Assembly (NCBI GenBank): GCA_017482005.1 | Contig: JAFUOI010000002.1 | Coordinates: 1-64,000, forward strand | Length of the DNA: 64,000 nt | Origin: Lachnospiraceae bacterium | GTDB taxonomy: Bacteria; Bacillota_A; Clostridia; Lachnospirales; Lachnospiraceae | Reading direction: 5' to 3' | Part shown: positions 47,200 through 56,493 of the stretch, in pieces | Layout: every line of letters starts with the position of its first letter | Numbering within the stretch: the first letter of the stretch is position 1 | Position numbers and translations under genes: made by a program | The notes under the pieces: model-generated | What the model saw: the letters and a program-made list of their open reading frames with translations, nothing else | The model's database searches: none | What the model was told of the DNA's origin: nothing

Positions 47200-49740
47200 T
47201 TAATCCTTCCAAAAGATTTCCAGCTCATCCCCGTTATGAAGCGGCTCAATGTACTGTGCTTTTCTTCCGTTGATCAGTGTTTCCACCATTTTTCCCTGTG
47301 GTTTTGACAAATCAAAATTAATCCTGTCAAATACATCCACATACATGTATTCTTTTTTTCCTGTCAATGTTACCGGATCGCCGTTTACGATTACCGTCAC
47401 TCCATCTGCCGGATTCTGAGGCGCGGCAGGGGCCGGTTGCACTTCCTTAGGCGCGGCAGGGGCCGGTTGCACTTCCTGTGTCACTTCCGGTCCGGCAACT
47501 GCCTGCGGTACAGAATTTTCCTGTGATGCAACTTTTTCCTGCTGTGGTTTTTGTGTGACGGAAGGCGAACTCATCTGCGCCGGCTGCGGCTTAAGTGCAG
47601 TTGGTGCGGTTTGAAGATTTGATGTGGTTTTTGATCCAAAAGACAGATTCGGCAAAACAGGTCTTGTTACTACCGGAGGCATCTGCCCCGTCTGATTAAA
47701 CGCTGTTGCAAAAGCCGAAATACGCTCTGCCGCTGCATAAGCCTTAGCCTTCTTCAACTCTTCTTCCACTTCTTCCGTAACCGGAGCCTTTGCAATTTCT
47801 TCCGCACGTCTTCTTGCACGCTCAAGCGGACTTAATCCATCCTCCGCCACGGACTCTTTCTTTCGTTCCTGATACTGCACTGCAGACTGTTCCGAAGGTT
47901 CTGCATCGTTTGAAGAAAAACTTTCAAATTCTGTATCTTTCTCCTCGTTCTCCGACTCTTGCCTGCTTACTTCTTTTTCCGGTTGTTCATACGACCATTC
48001 CAACGTGAAATTGTCATATACTTTTGTCGCTTTATCCGCCACTGCATTATTCACCCGAATGACAGCGCCCTGCTCCAAAACAACATCCATCACTTCCGTA
48101 ATCTGCTCCACGGTATAGTAACTGAGCATCTCAATTACATCACCGTCCTGGATTTCATAATTAGCCGTCTGCAACTCACCGTTTACACTGGCAAACTTCG
48201 GAAGTGTGATATTTTGCCCGTTTACCACAATGCCGATCATCTCTTTGTATTCCGGGAATCTTCCAAGCTGTTGCGCGGCTTTTTCGCCCGCAGTTGAACA
48301 CTCCACGCTGATAACATCGTTGGCACGGATCGGTGTATGTATATCTGCCGGATCTCCGTTCAATAAGATCACTGCGGATTCTCCTCTTCCGCCCCGTAAT
48401 GTACGCTCTTTTCCGTTCAATGTAAAGGTTAGATTTTCGCCGCGTTTCGGGAAAAGATCCTCATTCGGGAATTCTGCCTGAATGGCTGCATCCACAATTG
48501 CAAGCTTATTATTATCATATAATTTCACTCTCTGCCCGTTAAATGTCACAAACATGAAATTATTACTCTGTTCATAGAAATTCAGACAAATGCCGATCGG
48601 TGTAACAAGCAGCGAATCCTTCTGAATATCTCTCGGAAGGAAATCTATTTTCTGCATAACTTCCTCACCACGGATCGCACATCTCTCCATCGGAATGCCG
48701 AGACGATCTGCCACACAATTTGTGTAACCTTCAATCTTTCCGCCACCGCCGACAACAAACACGGCACTGACCGGTTTATCTCCGTTCAATTCCCTGATCT
48801 TGTCTGCCGCCTGCTGTGCCATGGCAGTCATATTGTCCTCAACAATATGAAGAACTTCCTCCCTGGAAATCTTCTGCGGAAGTCCCATAATATCTTTATA
48901 TTCAACCGTTTCTGACTTTTCAATACCGCATTTAATCTGTTCTGCCGTCTTAAAATCCACAAGACAGTGTCTTGCAATATCTTCTGTCAGGCAGTCTCCT
49001 GCCACAGGAAGCATTCCGTATGCCACAATACTTCCGTCTTTTGTAATGGAAATATCGCTTGTTCCCGCACCGACGTCGATTAAGGCAATATTAAGCATAC
49101 GATACATCTGCGGAATTGCCACTTCCATTGCCGCAATCGGCTCCAGTGTAAGATTGGCCACCTCTAATCCCGCAAGCTCGACTGCCTTATACAAGCCGTC
49201 TACAACATCATCCGGAAGAAATGTTGCAATCAAATCCGCAGCAATGGTTTTTGCCTTATGATTTTCCAAATTGCTCATCGGATATCCGTTCATAAAATAG
49301 CGCATCACCGTATATCCGACACAGTAAAACTTCATGTCAAGATCATTGTCTTTCTGGAACTGCTCGTAAGCTTTTTCTACACCATATGAATCCAGTGCAA
49401 AAATATCTTCTTTGGCAATCAGTTTTTCACCTTCCAGGTCAATCTCAACATGGGTGGTTACCGTGCGAAGCACACGTCCGGCAGCCGCAATACAAACCTG
49501 CTTCAATTCCTGCTTGGTTTCGATTTCCAATTCCTCCGTCACTTCACGGATCATATCTCCCACCGCACCGATATCGTGAATCTGTCCATCGATCATCGCT
49601 CTTGTCTCATGTTCCTTCACACGTTGCGCAATGACAACAAACCGGTCCTTTTCCAGATATCCGACCGTTCCGACAATACTTCTTGTTCCGATATCAAGTC
49701 CATATACATATTTCGGTTGTTTCATATCTGCTTTCTGCAC
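47200..49740 (-). CDS. FtsA/PilM-like actin-fold protein with long C-terminal extension
   Basis: 846 residues. The first ~420 form an FtsA/PilM-type ATPase: YVYGLDIGTRSIVGTVGY near residue 11, IALIDVGAGTSDISI near 217, FVVGGGGKIEGYTN near 335. Then come beta-grasp-like or SLBB-like blocks, an acidic linker, a Pro/Ala/Gln-rich stretch with two QPAPAAP repeats (about 765-790), and a final beta-grasp-like domain with VNGDPVTLTGKKEYMYVDVF. GTG at 49738-49740 behind GGGGGT is used as start. The known FtsA membrane helix is absent at the end, so it is not FtsA itself. It overlaps coaE by 19 nt. Role in cell division or wall synthesis is inferred. Confidence 0.82.
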   Translation of the reverse strand: MQKADMKQPKYVYGLDIGTRSIVGTVGYLEKDRFVVIAQRVKEHETRAMIDGQIHDIGAVGDMIREVTEELEIETKQELKQVCIAAAGRVLRTVTTHVEIDLEGEKLIAKEDIFALDSYGVEKAYEQFQKDNDLDMKFYCVGYTVMRYFMNGYPMSNLENHKAKTIAADLIATFLPDDVVDGLYKAVELAGLEVANLTLEPIAAMEVAIPQMYRMLNIALIDVGAGTSDISITKDGSIVAYGMLPVAGDCLTEDIARHCLVDFKTAEQIKCGIEKSETVEYKDIMGLPQKISREEVLHIVEDNMTAMAQQAADKIRELNGDKPVSAVFVVGGGGKIEGYTNCVADRLGIPMERCAIRGEEVMQKIDFLPRDIQKDSLLVTPIGICLNFYEQSNNFMFVTFNGQRVKLYDNNKLAIVDAAIQAEFPNEDLFPKRGENLTFTLNGKERTLRGGRGESAVILLNGDPADIHTPIRANDVISVECSTAGEKAAQQLGRFPEYKEMIGIVVNGQNITLPKFASVNGELQTANYEIQDGDVIEMLSYYTVEQITEVMDVVLEQGAVIRVNNAVADKATKVYDNFTLEWSYEQPEKEVSRQESENEEKDTEFESFSSNDAEPSEQSAVQYQERKKESVAEDGLSPLERARRRAEEIAKAPVTEEVEEELKKAKAYAAAERISAFATAFNQTGQMPPVVTRPVLPNLSFGSKTTSNLQTAPTALKPQPAQMSSPSVTQKPQQEKVASQENSVPQAVAGPEVTQEVQPAPAAPKEVQPAPAAPQNPADGVTVIVNGDPVTLTGKKEYMYVDVFDRINFDLSKPQGKMVETLINGRKAQYIEPLHNGDELEIFWKD

Positions 49741-50333
49741 AGGTATACCCCCATTTTTTCATCAATCTTTTTTTGTGTATCTTCAAAACTGCCTGAATTA
49801 TCAAGCACAAATGAACACGCTTCGCGAAACTGCTGTTCGCTGAGCTGTTTTTCCATAATCGAAGTGATTTTTTCTTCCGGATAGCCGCGGCTTACTTTCA
49901 AACGCTCCCGCCGAACTGCCTCGTCCGCGTATATATACCACAGTTCATCCACGATTTCATCGTAATGTTCTTCGATTAAAAGTGCTGCCTCAAGAAAGAA
50001 AAATTCATATTTATCTTCCTTCTTCTCTCTCTTTATCTCCTGCTCAATATATGTGCGAACCGCCGGATGGATGATGGCATTAATCTCTGCAAGCTTACCA
50101 TCTCCGGAAAAGATTGCCTGTGCCATCTTTACCTTATCGATCGTTTTGTCCCGGTTCAAAATCCCAGGTCCGAGACATCGGATAACAGGCTCATAACATG
50201 GCATTCCCGGTTCTTTCAGGCTGTTTGCCACATCATCCGCAAGCAGAACACGTGCATTGTATTTATTTTTCAGGTAGCGGAGCACTTCGGATTTTCCCGA
50301 ACCGACACCACCTGTAATTCCAATCAAAATCAT
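49722..50333 (-). CDS. coaE: Dephospho-CoA kinase
   Basis: Last step of coenzyme A synthesis. The P-loop GGVGSGKSEVLRYL is at residues 8-21; LLADDVANSLKEPG and the lid region follow. 203 residues is normal. It lies 20 nt after polA, a pairing common in Gram-positives. Confidence 0.95.
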   Translation of the reverse strand: MILIGITGGVGSGKSEVLRYLKNKYNARVLLADDVANSLKEPGMPCYEPVIRCLGPGILNRDKTIDKVKMAQAIFSGDGKLAEINAIIHPAVRTYIEQEIKREKKEDKYEFFFLEAALLIEEHYDEIVDELWYIYADEAVRRERLKVSRGYPEEKITSIMEKQLSEQQFREACSFVLDNSGSFEDTQKKIDEKMGVYLCRKQI

Positions 50334-50353
50334 GACTTATTTCCCTTTGTTGC

Positions 50354-52981
50354 CTATTTGGCTTCGTACCAGCTTGCTCCCGTATGAACATCTATCTCCA
50401 GTTCCACGGAGAGCTCTGCAGCCCCTTTCATATCACGGCAAAGAATCTCTCTCACCTTATCGACTTCATCCTCACAAACTTCCAATAAAAGTTCATCATG
50501 CACCTGTAAAAGTATGCGGCTTTTGAGTCCTTCCTCAAGCAATGACCGGTACACACGAATCATTGCTATCTTCATAATGTCCGCAGCCGTTCCCTGAATC
50601 GGAGCGTTCATTGCGACACGCTCTCCGAACTGCCTCTGCATAAAATTAGAACTTGAAAGTTCCGGAATCGATCTTCTTCTCTGATACAGCGTACGGCTTT
50701 CTCCCGTCTCCTTTGCTGTCTGCACACATCTGTCAAGAAATGTTTTGATACCCGGATAAGTTTCAAAATACTGATCAATATAAGCCGCCGCTTCCTTCCT
50801 GCTGATACTAAGATCCTGACTCAGTCCGAAAGAACTAATCCCATACACAATGCCGAAATTGACTGCTTTTGCGTTTCTTCTCTGCAAATCTGTCACTTCA
50901 TCAAAGGGCGTGTGGAACACTTTCGAAGCAGTAATACGGTGAATATCCTCCGACATACGGTAAGCCTCGATTAACTCCTTATCCTCAGACATATGCGCCA
51001 GAATACGCAACTCAATCTGTGAATAATCCGCATCCATAAATACACATCCGCTCTTCGGGACGAAAACCTTACGTATCAAACGCCCAAGCTCCATTCGCGT
51101 CGGAATATTCTGCAGATTCGGCTCCGTAGAAGAAATACGGCCGGTCGCCGTAATCATCTGATTAAAATTAGTATGAATTCTGCCATCTTCCGAAATACAT
51201 TCCGACAATCCATCCGCGTAAGTCGATTTCAGTTTTGTCAATCCACGATATTCCAAAATATCAGATACAACCGGATAATCCGGTGCTAACTTCTCCAGCA
51301 CATCCGCGGCTGTAGAATAACCTGTTTTGGTTTTCTTACCGCCTTTGAGCTGCATTTTTTCAAACAGAATCTCACCCAGCTGTTTTGGAGAATTGATATT
51401 GAACTCTTCCCCGACAGCATCATAAATCTGTTGCTTTAAGACAACAATTTTTTCTTCTAAAAGTCTGCCATACTCTGTAAGCTCATCCTTTTTGACAATA
51501 ACGCCCTCTTTTTCCATCGCATACAGTACATATGTCAAAGGCATTTCCATTGTCTCAAAAAGTTCTTCCATTCCTGCTTCGCGCAGCTTTTCAGTTAGCT
51601 TCGGGTAACTATTGGCAATTGCATAAATTACAGCCCCCATATATGCGGCAAACTTTGATTCCTCTGCCTCAAATGCTTCCTCATAAGAAGCCTTACCAAA
51701 CTGTGTCTTATAATCCGGCAATGCAATATTGCAATACTCCGCCGCAATATCATCAATGGTATATTCGCTCTTTAAAGGATTCATCAAGTACGCTGCAAGT
51801 TTTACATCAAAAAAACCGCTTACAATCTCGATATCTCCGGCAAAACAGTCATATGACTTCTTACAGTCAAAGGATATCAGCCGGCAGTTTCCGCAAAGAC
51901 TGTCCAGCTTGCCTGCAAGATAGTCCATCGTCAAAAATCCCTGCGCCGCAATAAAACAGCTCTCATCCTCGGAATAAGAAAGGACAATTCCTGTTTCTCC
52001 CGCAACATAATACGATACCGTCTGCGCCTGTGCACATTTTGCGAATATCTCTTCCGCTTCCGTCATATCACTTACGATGCGGCAAACCGGCAGTTGTTTT
52101 TCGGCTTCACCTGTATTTTCAAAACGACTGAGCATATTTTTAAATGCCAGCTTTTTAAACATTTCATACGCCTGCGGCGTGTACATTTCTCCGAGCAGTG
52201 CCTGCTCAAGCGTATAGGCAATCGGCGCATCCGTCTCAATCGTGGCCAATTCCTTTGACAGATCTGCAAGTTCTCTGTTCTCACGGAGCGTCGTCTGAAT
52301 GCTCTTTTTGGTAATTTCCTCCAAATGTGCATAAATGTTTTCAATGGAACCATAGGTTTCCATCAAACCTGTTGCCGTCTTCTCTCCAACCTTCGGAACC
52401 CCCGGAATATTGTCCGCCGTATCTCCCATCAGTGCCTTCAACTCAATGAACTGCAACGGCGTCACATGATAGCGCTCTTTGACATCCGCCGCATAATAAT
52501 CTTCCACTTCCGTCCGATTTCCTTTTGTTTTCGGAATTCTGATCTTAATATGATCCGTAGCTATCTGCAAAAGGTCACGATCGCCGGAAACCAGCGCAAC
52601 CGCCACACCTTGTTTTTCTGCCCTTTTTGCCATCGTTCCGAGAATGTCATCTGCTTCATACCCTTCCTGCTCCATGGTAAGAATTCCCATAGCCGCAAGA
52701 ACTTCCTTCATGACCGGAACCTGTTGACGCAATTCATCCGGCATCGGTTTTCTTGTTCCTTTGTAGGCAGCATATCTTTTATGGCGGAAGGTCGGTGCCT
52801 TAAGATCAAATGCCACGGCAAGATACTGTGGCTTTTCTTCCTCAAGGATCTTGAACATAATGTTTAAAAATCCATAAATTGCATTCGTGTGCAGCCCTTC
52901 CGGATTTGTCAGATCCGGCACTCCGTAAAATGCTCTGTTAAGTATACTGTGTCCGTCAATCAGTACGAGTTTTTGTTCCAT
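50354..52981 (-). CDS. polA: DNA polymerase I
   Basis: Okazaki fragment and repair polymerase. The 5'-3' exonuclease domain (residues 1-290) starts LVLIDGHSILNRAF and has GEKTATGLMETYGSIENI. The central 3'-5' exonuclease-like domain lacks the acidic pair at its first motif (VSYYVAGETG in place of the DxE), as in other Firmicutes enzymes that have lost proofreading. The polymerase domain has DADYSQIELRILAH, RRNAKAVNFGIVYGIS, and LLQVHDELLLE. 875 residues from the ATG at 52979-52981 behind GGAGGAG. Confidence 0.97.
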   Translation of the reverse strand: MEQKLVLIDGHSILNRAFYGVPDLTNPEGLHTNAIYGFLNIMFKILEEEKPQYLAVAFDLKAPTFRHKRYAAYKGTRKPMPDELRQQVPVMKEVLAAMGILTMEQEGYEADDILGTMAKRAEKQGVAVALVSGDRDLLQIATDHIKIRIPKTKGNRTEVEDYYAADVKERYHVTPLQFIELKALMGDTADNIPGVPKVGEKTATGLMETYGSIENIYAHLEEITKKSIQTTLRENRELADLSKELATIETDAPIAYTLEQALLGEMYTPQAYEMFKKLAFKNMLSRFENTGEAEKQLPVCRIVSDMTEAEEIFAKCAQAQTVSYYVAGETGIVLSYSEDESCFIAAQGFLTMDYLAGKLDSLCGNCRLISFDCKKSYDCFAGDIEIVSGFFDVKLAAYLMNPLKSEYTIDDIAAEYCNIALPDYKTQFGKASYEEAFEAEESKFAAYMGAVIYAIANSYPKLTEKLREAGMEELFETMEMPLTYVLYAMEKEGVIVKKDELTEYGRLLEEKIVVLKQQIYDAVGEEFNINSPKQLGEILFEKMQLKGGKKTKTGYSTAADVLEKLAPDYPVVSDILEYRGLTKLKSTYADGLSECISEDGRIHTNFNQMITATGRISSTEPNLQNIPTRMELGRLIRKVFVPKSGCVFMDADYSQIELRILAHMSEDKELIEAYRMSEDIHRITASKVFHTPFDEVTDLQRRNAKAVNFGIVYGISSFGLSQDLSISRKEAAAYIDQYFETYPGIKTFLDRCVQTAKETGESRTLYQRRRSIPELSSSNFMQRQFGERVAMNAPIQGTAADIMKIAMIRVYRSLLEEGLKSRILLQVHDELLLEVCEDEVDKVREILCRDMKGAAELSVELEIDVHTGASWYEAK

Positions 52982-52999
52982 CAATTATCTCCTCCGCGC

Positions 53000-53320
53000 C
53001 TAAAGAAGGGCGTAAATATACGTCAATGCGATCACCGCGACCGCCACAACTTCAAATGCAATAAAACCGAGTATGTAATATTTGCGCCGCCGTATGCCTT
53101 TTTCTGTCTGAATCATGTATTCTTTCAACTCTCTATCCAGATCAAAGGTCTGTCCTTCTTCCAGGCGCAGGATGCCCTCCGATGACAAATACTGTATCGT
53201 GAGCTCCTCTTTACATTCCTCGCATTCATCCATATGTTTTAAAAAACGCATCAATTCCCTGCTTTTTAATTCATCTTTTAAAAAAGCCGGAATCAAACGC
53301 TGAATCTGTTTGCAATCCAT
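53000..53320 (-). CDS. Anti-sigma-factor-like zinc-finger membrane protein (zf-HC2)
   Basis: 106 residues. The N-terminal part has the zf-HC2 pattern with His and two Cys in FLKHMDECEECKEEL (near residue 25), and the C-terminus has one membrane segment (about residues 84-104). This is the layout of small anti-sigma factors, but no sigma gene is adjacent; it leads directly into polA (18-nt gap). It may be a stand-alone regulator. Confidence 0.75.
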   Translation of the reverse strand: MDCKQIQRLIPAFLKDELKSRELMRFLKHMDECEECKEELTIQYLSSEGILRLEEGQTFDLDRELKEYMIQTEKGIRRRKYYILGFIAFEVVAVAVIALTYIYALL

Positions 53321-53356
53321 GTCATCACCCTTTTCATCCCTGACTATTTATTATAA

Positions 53357-53384
53357 CAAAAAAAGCTCGTTTCTACAACGAACT
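53357..53384 (-). terminator. Terminator after the RloB-like gene
   Basis: Minus strand AGTTCGTT/AACGAGCT (8 bp, one G-U) with a short loop, followed by seven T. It separates the defence-like pair from the zf-HC2/polA unit. Confidence 0.75.
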
Positions 53385-53410
53385 TAGTAAAAATATATGT
53401 TTCTTCCTAT

Positions 53411-53457
53411 TACGCCCATCCCCACCACGGTTTCTTCCGGTGGTGTGGATGAGCGTA
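53411..53457. repeat. Palindromic element P1 (47 bp, core deleted)
   Basis: TACGCCCATCC and GGATGAGCGTA close an imperfect hairpin with inner CCACCAC/GTGGTG. It matches both ends of P2 but lacks the central core, so it looks like an internal deletion product. It lies 13 nt after the RloB-like stop. Confidence 0.75.
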
Positions 53458-53470
53458 AAAATTCCAATAA

Positions 53471-54151
53471 TTAATCTTCTTTGAAAACTAAATGCATGTT
53501 TGTAAAACGATTTAAAGAATTGGTTCCCTTCTCAATATATTTCCACGTATCTCTATAACTTCCCTCTACGGCAAATGATTTGTCAGAAATAAATTTTATA
53601 AACTCTTCGACCTTTCCCTCATAGGTTTCAGAAAAATCATCCGCCATGATTTCCTTTTCTTCATCACTAAACTCTCTCAATTCATTATATAAAACATGCT
53701 CTAAATTACATGAATTAAAAAAGATTCTATATCGTATACCGTTTATCGAACCGGTCGTATATAACTTAAATAATATATCTGATTTCTTTTTATTTCTTTT
53801 CTCTATGTAATCCACATTATGAGTCTCGATTCTATCTGTGTAGTACTGCACGGAATCAACCTTCGCATACACAACCGCTTCTTTGCAAAAAACGCCATCC
53901 GTATCCGTAATATGAATAATCTCGAGAAAATCTTCTTTTGTATATCCGTATTTTTGTTTGACCTTGTCTATTAATTCGTTTATCTTAGTAATAATATTAT
54001 CGGCTGAACTATAATCGCTTGTAGTGATATCACCATGCACAACGTGAAATTGTACTTCCTCATCCGAAAAATACTCTTTCATGACCAGCCCCAGTGCAGC
54101 TTCTTCACTCGGACCTTCCACAATAAAAGCTACTACCTTTTTTTCAGTCAT
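53471..54151 (-). CDS. RloB/TOPRIM-like protein, putative defence nuclease
   Basis: 226 residues from the ATG at 54149-54151 (AGAGGGG upstream; a longer frame is rejected). TOPRIM features are VVAFIVEGPSEEAAL with the first glutamate near residue 12, HITDTDGVF with the DxD near residue 80, and FFNSCNLEHVLYN, comparable to the SNPxFExWLxxH block of RloB proteins. It overlaps the upstream AAA ATPase gene by 8 nt, so the two form a unit. RloB/OLD/PARIS-type systems pair an ATPase with such a nuclease to abort phage infection; whether this pair does so is untested. AT-rich compared with neighbours. Confidence 0.65.
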   Translation of the reverse strand: MTEKKVVAFIVEGPSEEAALGLVMKEYFSDEEVQFHVVHGDITTSDYSSADNIITKINELIDKVKQKYGYTKEDFLEIIHITDTDGVFCKEAVVYAKVDSVQYYTDRIETHNVDYIEKRNKKKSDILFKLYTTGSINGIRYRIFFNSCNLEHVLYNELREFSDEEKEIMADDFSETYEGKVEEFIKFISDKSFAVEGSYRDTWKYIEKGTNSLNRFTNMHLVFKED

Positions 54152-55538
54152 TATTTGCCCCTCTACCCGCCTTTCTGAATGCACGTGCAATCTTTAAGCT
54201 ATCCGTCTCTTCGTATATCAGTTCATCCTGACCACCTAAAGTAATGCTTCGAATATACATGTTTCTCAAGTTATTTGTCTCTTTTACATTCTTCATGTGT
54301 ATATATCTGTTGTCCGGATTTGCAGTTGAAAACATAATACTTTCTTTGTTTAACATTTCCAACGCTCTAAGATTGTGAGATGTAAAAATAAGCTGTCCTT
54401 TCGCTCTTTTATTAAATACATCTAACAATTCACCCAGCATATATTCAAAAATTCCCGCATCCAACTCATCTATAACAAGGCAGATAGATGGATTTCCAAA
54501 TGCTTGAATCAACGCATTCAATATAGAAATAATCTTAATAATTCCTTCTGACTCCATTCGTATCGGTATTTCAGGCATATTTTTCCGCTTAGACATTAAC
54601 TCCACTTTCCAACCTTCTTCTCCTGAATCCAGCGATTGTTTTCCATAATTTCTGATTGAGACATATAAATCCGGAATAATTGTATATAAAACCATATTGA
54701 TTTTATCCACAATCTCTTCCAGAACTATTTTTCCTCTTTCATCTAAAACTACCGGCTCTGCCAAAGGAATCATAAGGTCGCCCTTCATCCCTTCGTCATC
54801 ATTTCCATAACGGAATGCCATTGGAAGTAAAAAATTAGCCGAAATCATTCCGGAATGCGAATTTTGAATTACAAACAAATCCTTAAAAGCAAAGTCAAAA
54901 AGAGCCTCAATAATAAAAGCATATGTCTTAAAATTATTTTCATAAGGCTTACAAAAGATCTCTCTGCTGCTTTCGCCAAAAATATACGAACAATTACTCT
55001 TCTCCGCCATTTTTCTTGCAACAATCAAATCTGTCTTTATTTCCTTGTTCGTATTAATAAGCTCATCTAATCGGTTCTTAGGTTTAAATATGATTTCATG
55101 CTCATGACGTAAAAACTCCATAAACGTAGTTTTATTTGTCCTATTCCCATTCTCATTTTTGGCACAGCTAAGTGCTTCGCGCTCAATAACAACTTCTTTA
55201 TCAATTTTTACAAGCTTTAATTGATACCCAACCTCATAAACTGCCTTTTCTGAAAAAATATTAAAATCTACAATAATCTCTGCTTTATCCGCGGTTGCAT
55301 CAATATAGTCAATAATCTTACTTTCTATTTCGTCCCCAATCATAATTCGTTGCAAATAAAAAAGGGCATCAATCACTGCCGTTTTTCCCGAACCATTCTG
55401 CCCGTATATTCCCAATACTTCCGCACGATCCGCTGACAATTCTTTTTTGGCTGCATTCGGTAGCATAATGGTTCCCTTATTTACATTCTTTATATTTACT
55501 AACTTTATTGATGATAAACGAACTATGGTCTCCTTCAT
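54144..55538 (-). CDS. AAA ATPase (RloA/OLD-like), partner of the RloB-like gene
   Basis: 464 residues with an ABC-like ATPase: Walker A GIYGQNGSGKTAVIDALF near residue 43, a long insert of helices (about 90-300), then CLVIDELDAGIFEYMLGEL (Walker B) near 365, and the switch FTSHNLRALE near 393. The layout fits AAA_15/AAA_21 proteins of RloA, OLD and PARIS type. TGGAGGTAG precedes the ATG, with a promoter 23 nt further up. Co-directional and overlapping with the TOPRIM-like gene. Codon use is AT-rich, and palindromic elements lie on both sides, so it is probably acquired DNA. Confidence 0.75.
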   Translation of the reverse strand: MKETIVRLSSIKLVNIKNVNKGTIMLPNAAKKELSADRAEVLGIYGQNGSGKTAVIDALFYLQRIMIGDEIESKIIDYIDATADKAEIIVDFNIFSEKAVYEVGYQLKLVKIDKEVVIEREALSCAKNENGNRTNKTTFMEFLRHEHEIIFKPKNRLDELINTNKEIKTDLIVARKMAEKSNCSYIFGESSREIFCKPYENNFKTYAFIIEALFDFAFKDLFVIQNSHSGMISANFLLPMAFRYGNDDEGMKGDLMIPLAEPVVLDERGKIVLEEIVDKINMVLYTIIPDLYVSIRNYGKQSLDSGEEGWKVELMSKRKNMPEIPIRMESEGIIKIISILNALIQAFGNPSICLVIDELDAGIFEYMLGELLDVFNKRAKGQLIFTSHNLRALEMLNKESIMFSTANPDNRYIHMKNVKETNNLRNMYIRSITLGGQDELIYEETDSLKIARAFRKAGRGANND

Positions 55539-55560
55539 CTTACTACCTCCATTGAACTAT

Positions 55561-55589
55561 ATACTAGCACAACGATTGTAAAAACGCAA
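55561..55589 (-). promoter_or_regulatory. Promoter for the AAA ATPase/RloB-like pair
   Basis: Minus strand TTGCGT, 17-nt spacer, TAGTAT, 22 nt before the ATPase start. Confidence 0.55.
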
Positions 55590-55689
55590 TTATTTTTTGA
55601 CTTTTTGCATTTTTTATTCCTTTTTTTAAAAAACTCGACTTTTTTCGTGGCTTATGAAGATGTATTTTGTGATTGAAAAAATATTTCGT

Positions 55690-55872
55690 TACGCCCATCC
55701 GTACCACAGTTTCTTCCGGTGGCACGCTCTCTTCTCCGAAAGGTCCACCGGACCTTTCTACGCATGCATGGCAGCTACAGACTCGCGTAGCGGTACTAAG
55801 TCCCCACTTCGTGGTGACTAAGGACCGACGCTCGTCTAAGTACCTCTGGAAAAAACCGTGGTGTGGATGGGC
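55690..55872. repeat. Structured palindromic element P2 (183 bp)
   Basis: Ends pair: CGCCCATCC..ACCACAGTTT with AAACCGTGGTGTGGATGGGC. Inside are AAAGGTCC/GGACCTTT, CCAC/GTGG and GGTAC/GTACC helices and the core CGTAGCGGTACTA...CCGACG. It matches P3 except for an extra internal stretch of roughly 45 bp that contains the AAAGGTCC hairpin. It fills most of the 365-bp gap before the ATPase gene; no gene was found in that gap. Confidence 0.85.
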
Positions 55873-55903
55873 AGAAAAATATCTAAATACACTTTTTCTG
55901 CTA

Positions 55904-56263
55904 TCATTCTATTATCTTAAATGGCTGCTTACTCCTTTCTGTTCTTTTCAACTCACTAGGAGTTCGAAATCTCATACTAGTATGAAGTTCAATAACTTTT
56001 TTTTCACTTATATAAATATCAATCCACAAAGGATAGAGCGGTTCCAAAACAGAAAATCTTTCTACAATTTCATCAAATGTAAATACTCGTTTACTAATTT
56101 TATCAATTGGGAAAACATTTAATCTAACAAAATCATCTTTCGAACTATATTTTTTTCCCTCTTCATATTGAGGGCAGATAATATAAGTACCGTTCTTTGC
56201 ATCAATTTTTTTCTCACTTAAAATATCAATCAAATGCTCCGAGAAAATTTTCCTATTAATCAT
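55904..56263 (-). CDS. Probable immunity protein, last module of the Rhs cassette array
   Basis: 119 residues, not assigned to a family. The C-terminal half LYPLWIDIYISEKKVIELHT followed by SMRFRTPSEL resembles immunity proteins that mimic small beta-rich folds. It is preceded on the minus strand by the remnant at 56292-56390, in the place where a toxin would be expected, so its partner has probably been lost. A GGGAGG ribosome binding site precedes the ATG. Low GC. Confidence 0.5.
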   Translation of the reverse strand: MINRKIFSEHLIDILSEKKIDAKNGTYIICPQYEEGKKYSSKDDFVRLNVFPIDKISKRVFTFDEIVERFSVLEPLYPLWIDIYISEKKVIELHTSMRFRTPSELKRTERSKQPFKIIE

Positions 56264-56291
56264 TTTTTACCTCCCAACATCTTTACATATG

Positions 56292-56390
56292 CTAGATAAG
56301 TTTTTTTACCATACCATCTGCATCTATGTCCATTCCATAATACTCAATCCATAAAACTATTCGTTCTACACTCCTAAAAATCGCTTTTCC
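56292..56390 (-). pseudogene. Remnant coding fragment (about 32 codons)
   Basis: Open frame bounded by TGA (56391-56393, inside a hairpin repeat) and TAG (56292-56294), reading ...SVERIVLWIEYYGMDIDADG and then MVKKLI. No start codon at the beginning. It reads like the C-terminal end of a protein that was cut by the repeat. Whether it was a toxin or an immunity gene cannot be said. Confidence 0.4.
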
Positions 56391-56392
56391 TC

Positions 56393-56485
56393 AGACCGGC
56401 TACATATTGCGCATAGTTGGTCTCGACAAAAATGCTTATTCATTATGTTTTATCAGACCAGCTACGCTTTATGCATAGCTGGTCT
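56393..56485. repeat. Hairpin border repeat R1 (two hairpins)
   Basis: Two copies of the 31-bp hairpin (56393-56423 imperfect; 56455-56485 AGACCAGCTA...TAGCTGGTCT perfect), 62 bp apart, separated by the conserved spacer CGACAAAAATGCTTATTCAT.... It stands between the remnant and the immunity gene at 56494. Confidence 0.85.
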
Positions 56486-56493
56486 AAAGCAAA

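Noticed and set aside
50354..52981. Loss of the exonuclease acidic motif in PolA as a novelty
   Set aside because: Absence of proofreading residues is common in Firmicutes DNA polymerase I.
53411..53457. P1 as the terminator of the RloB-like gene
   Set aside because: No T-tract on either strand; a proper terminator lies 30 nt further on.
55673..56122. 149-residue plus-strand frame over P2
   Set aside because: It runs through the palindromic element and antisense to the immunity gene; not coding-like.
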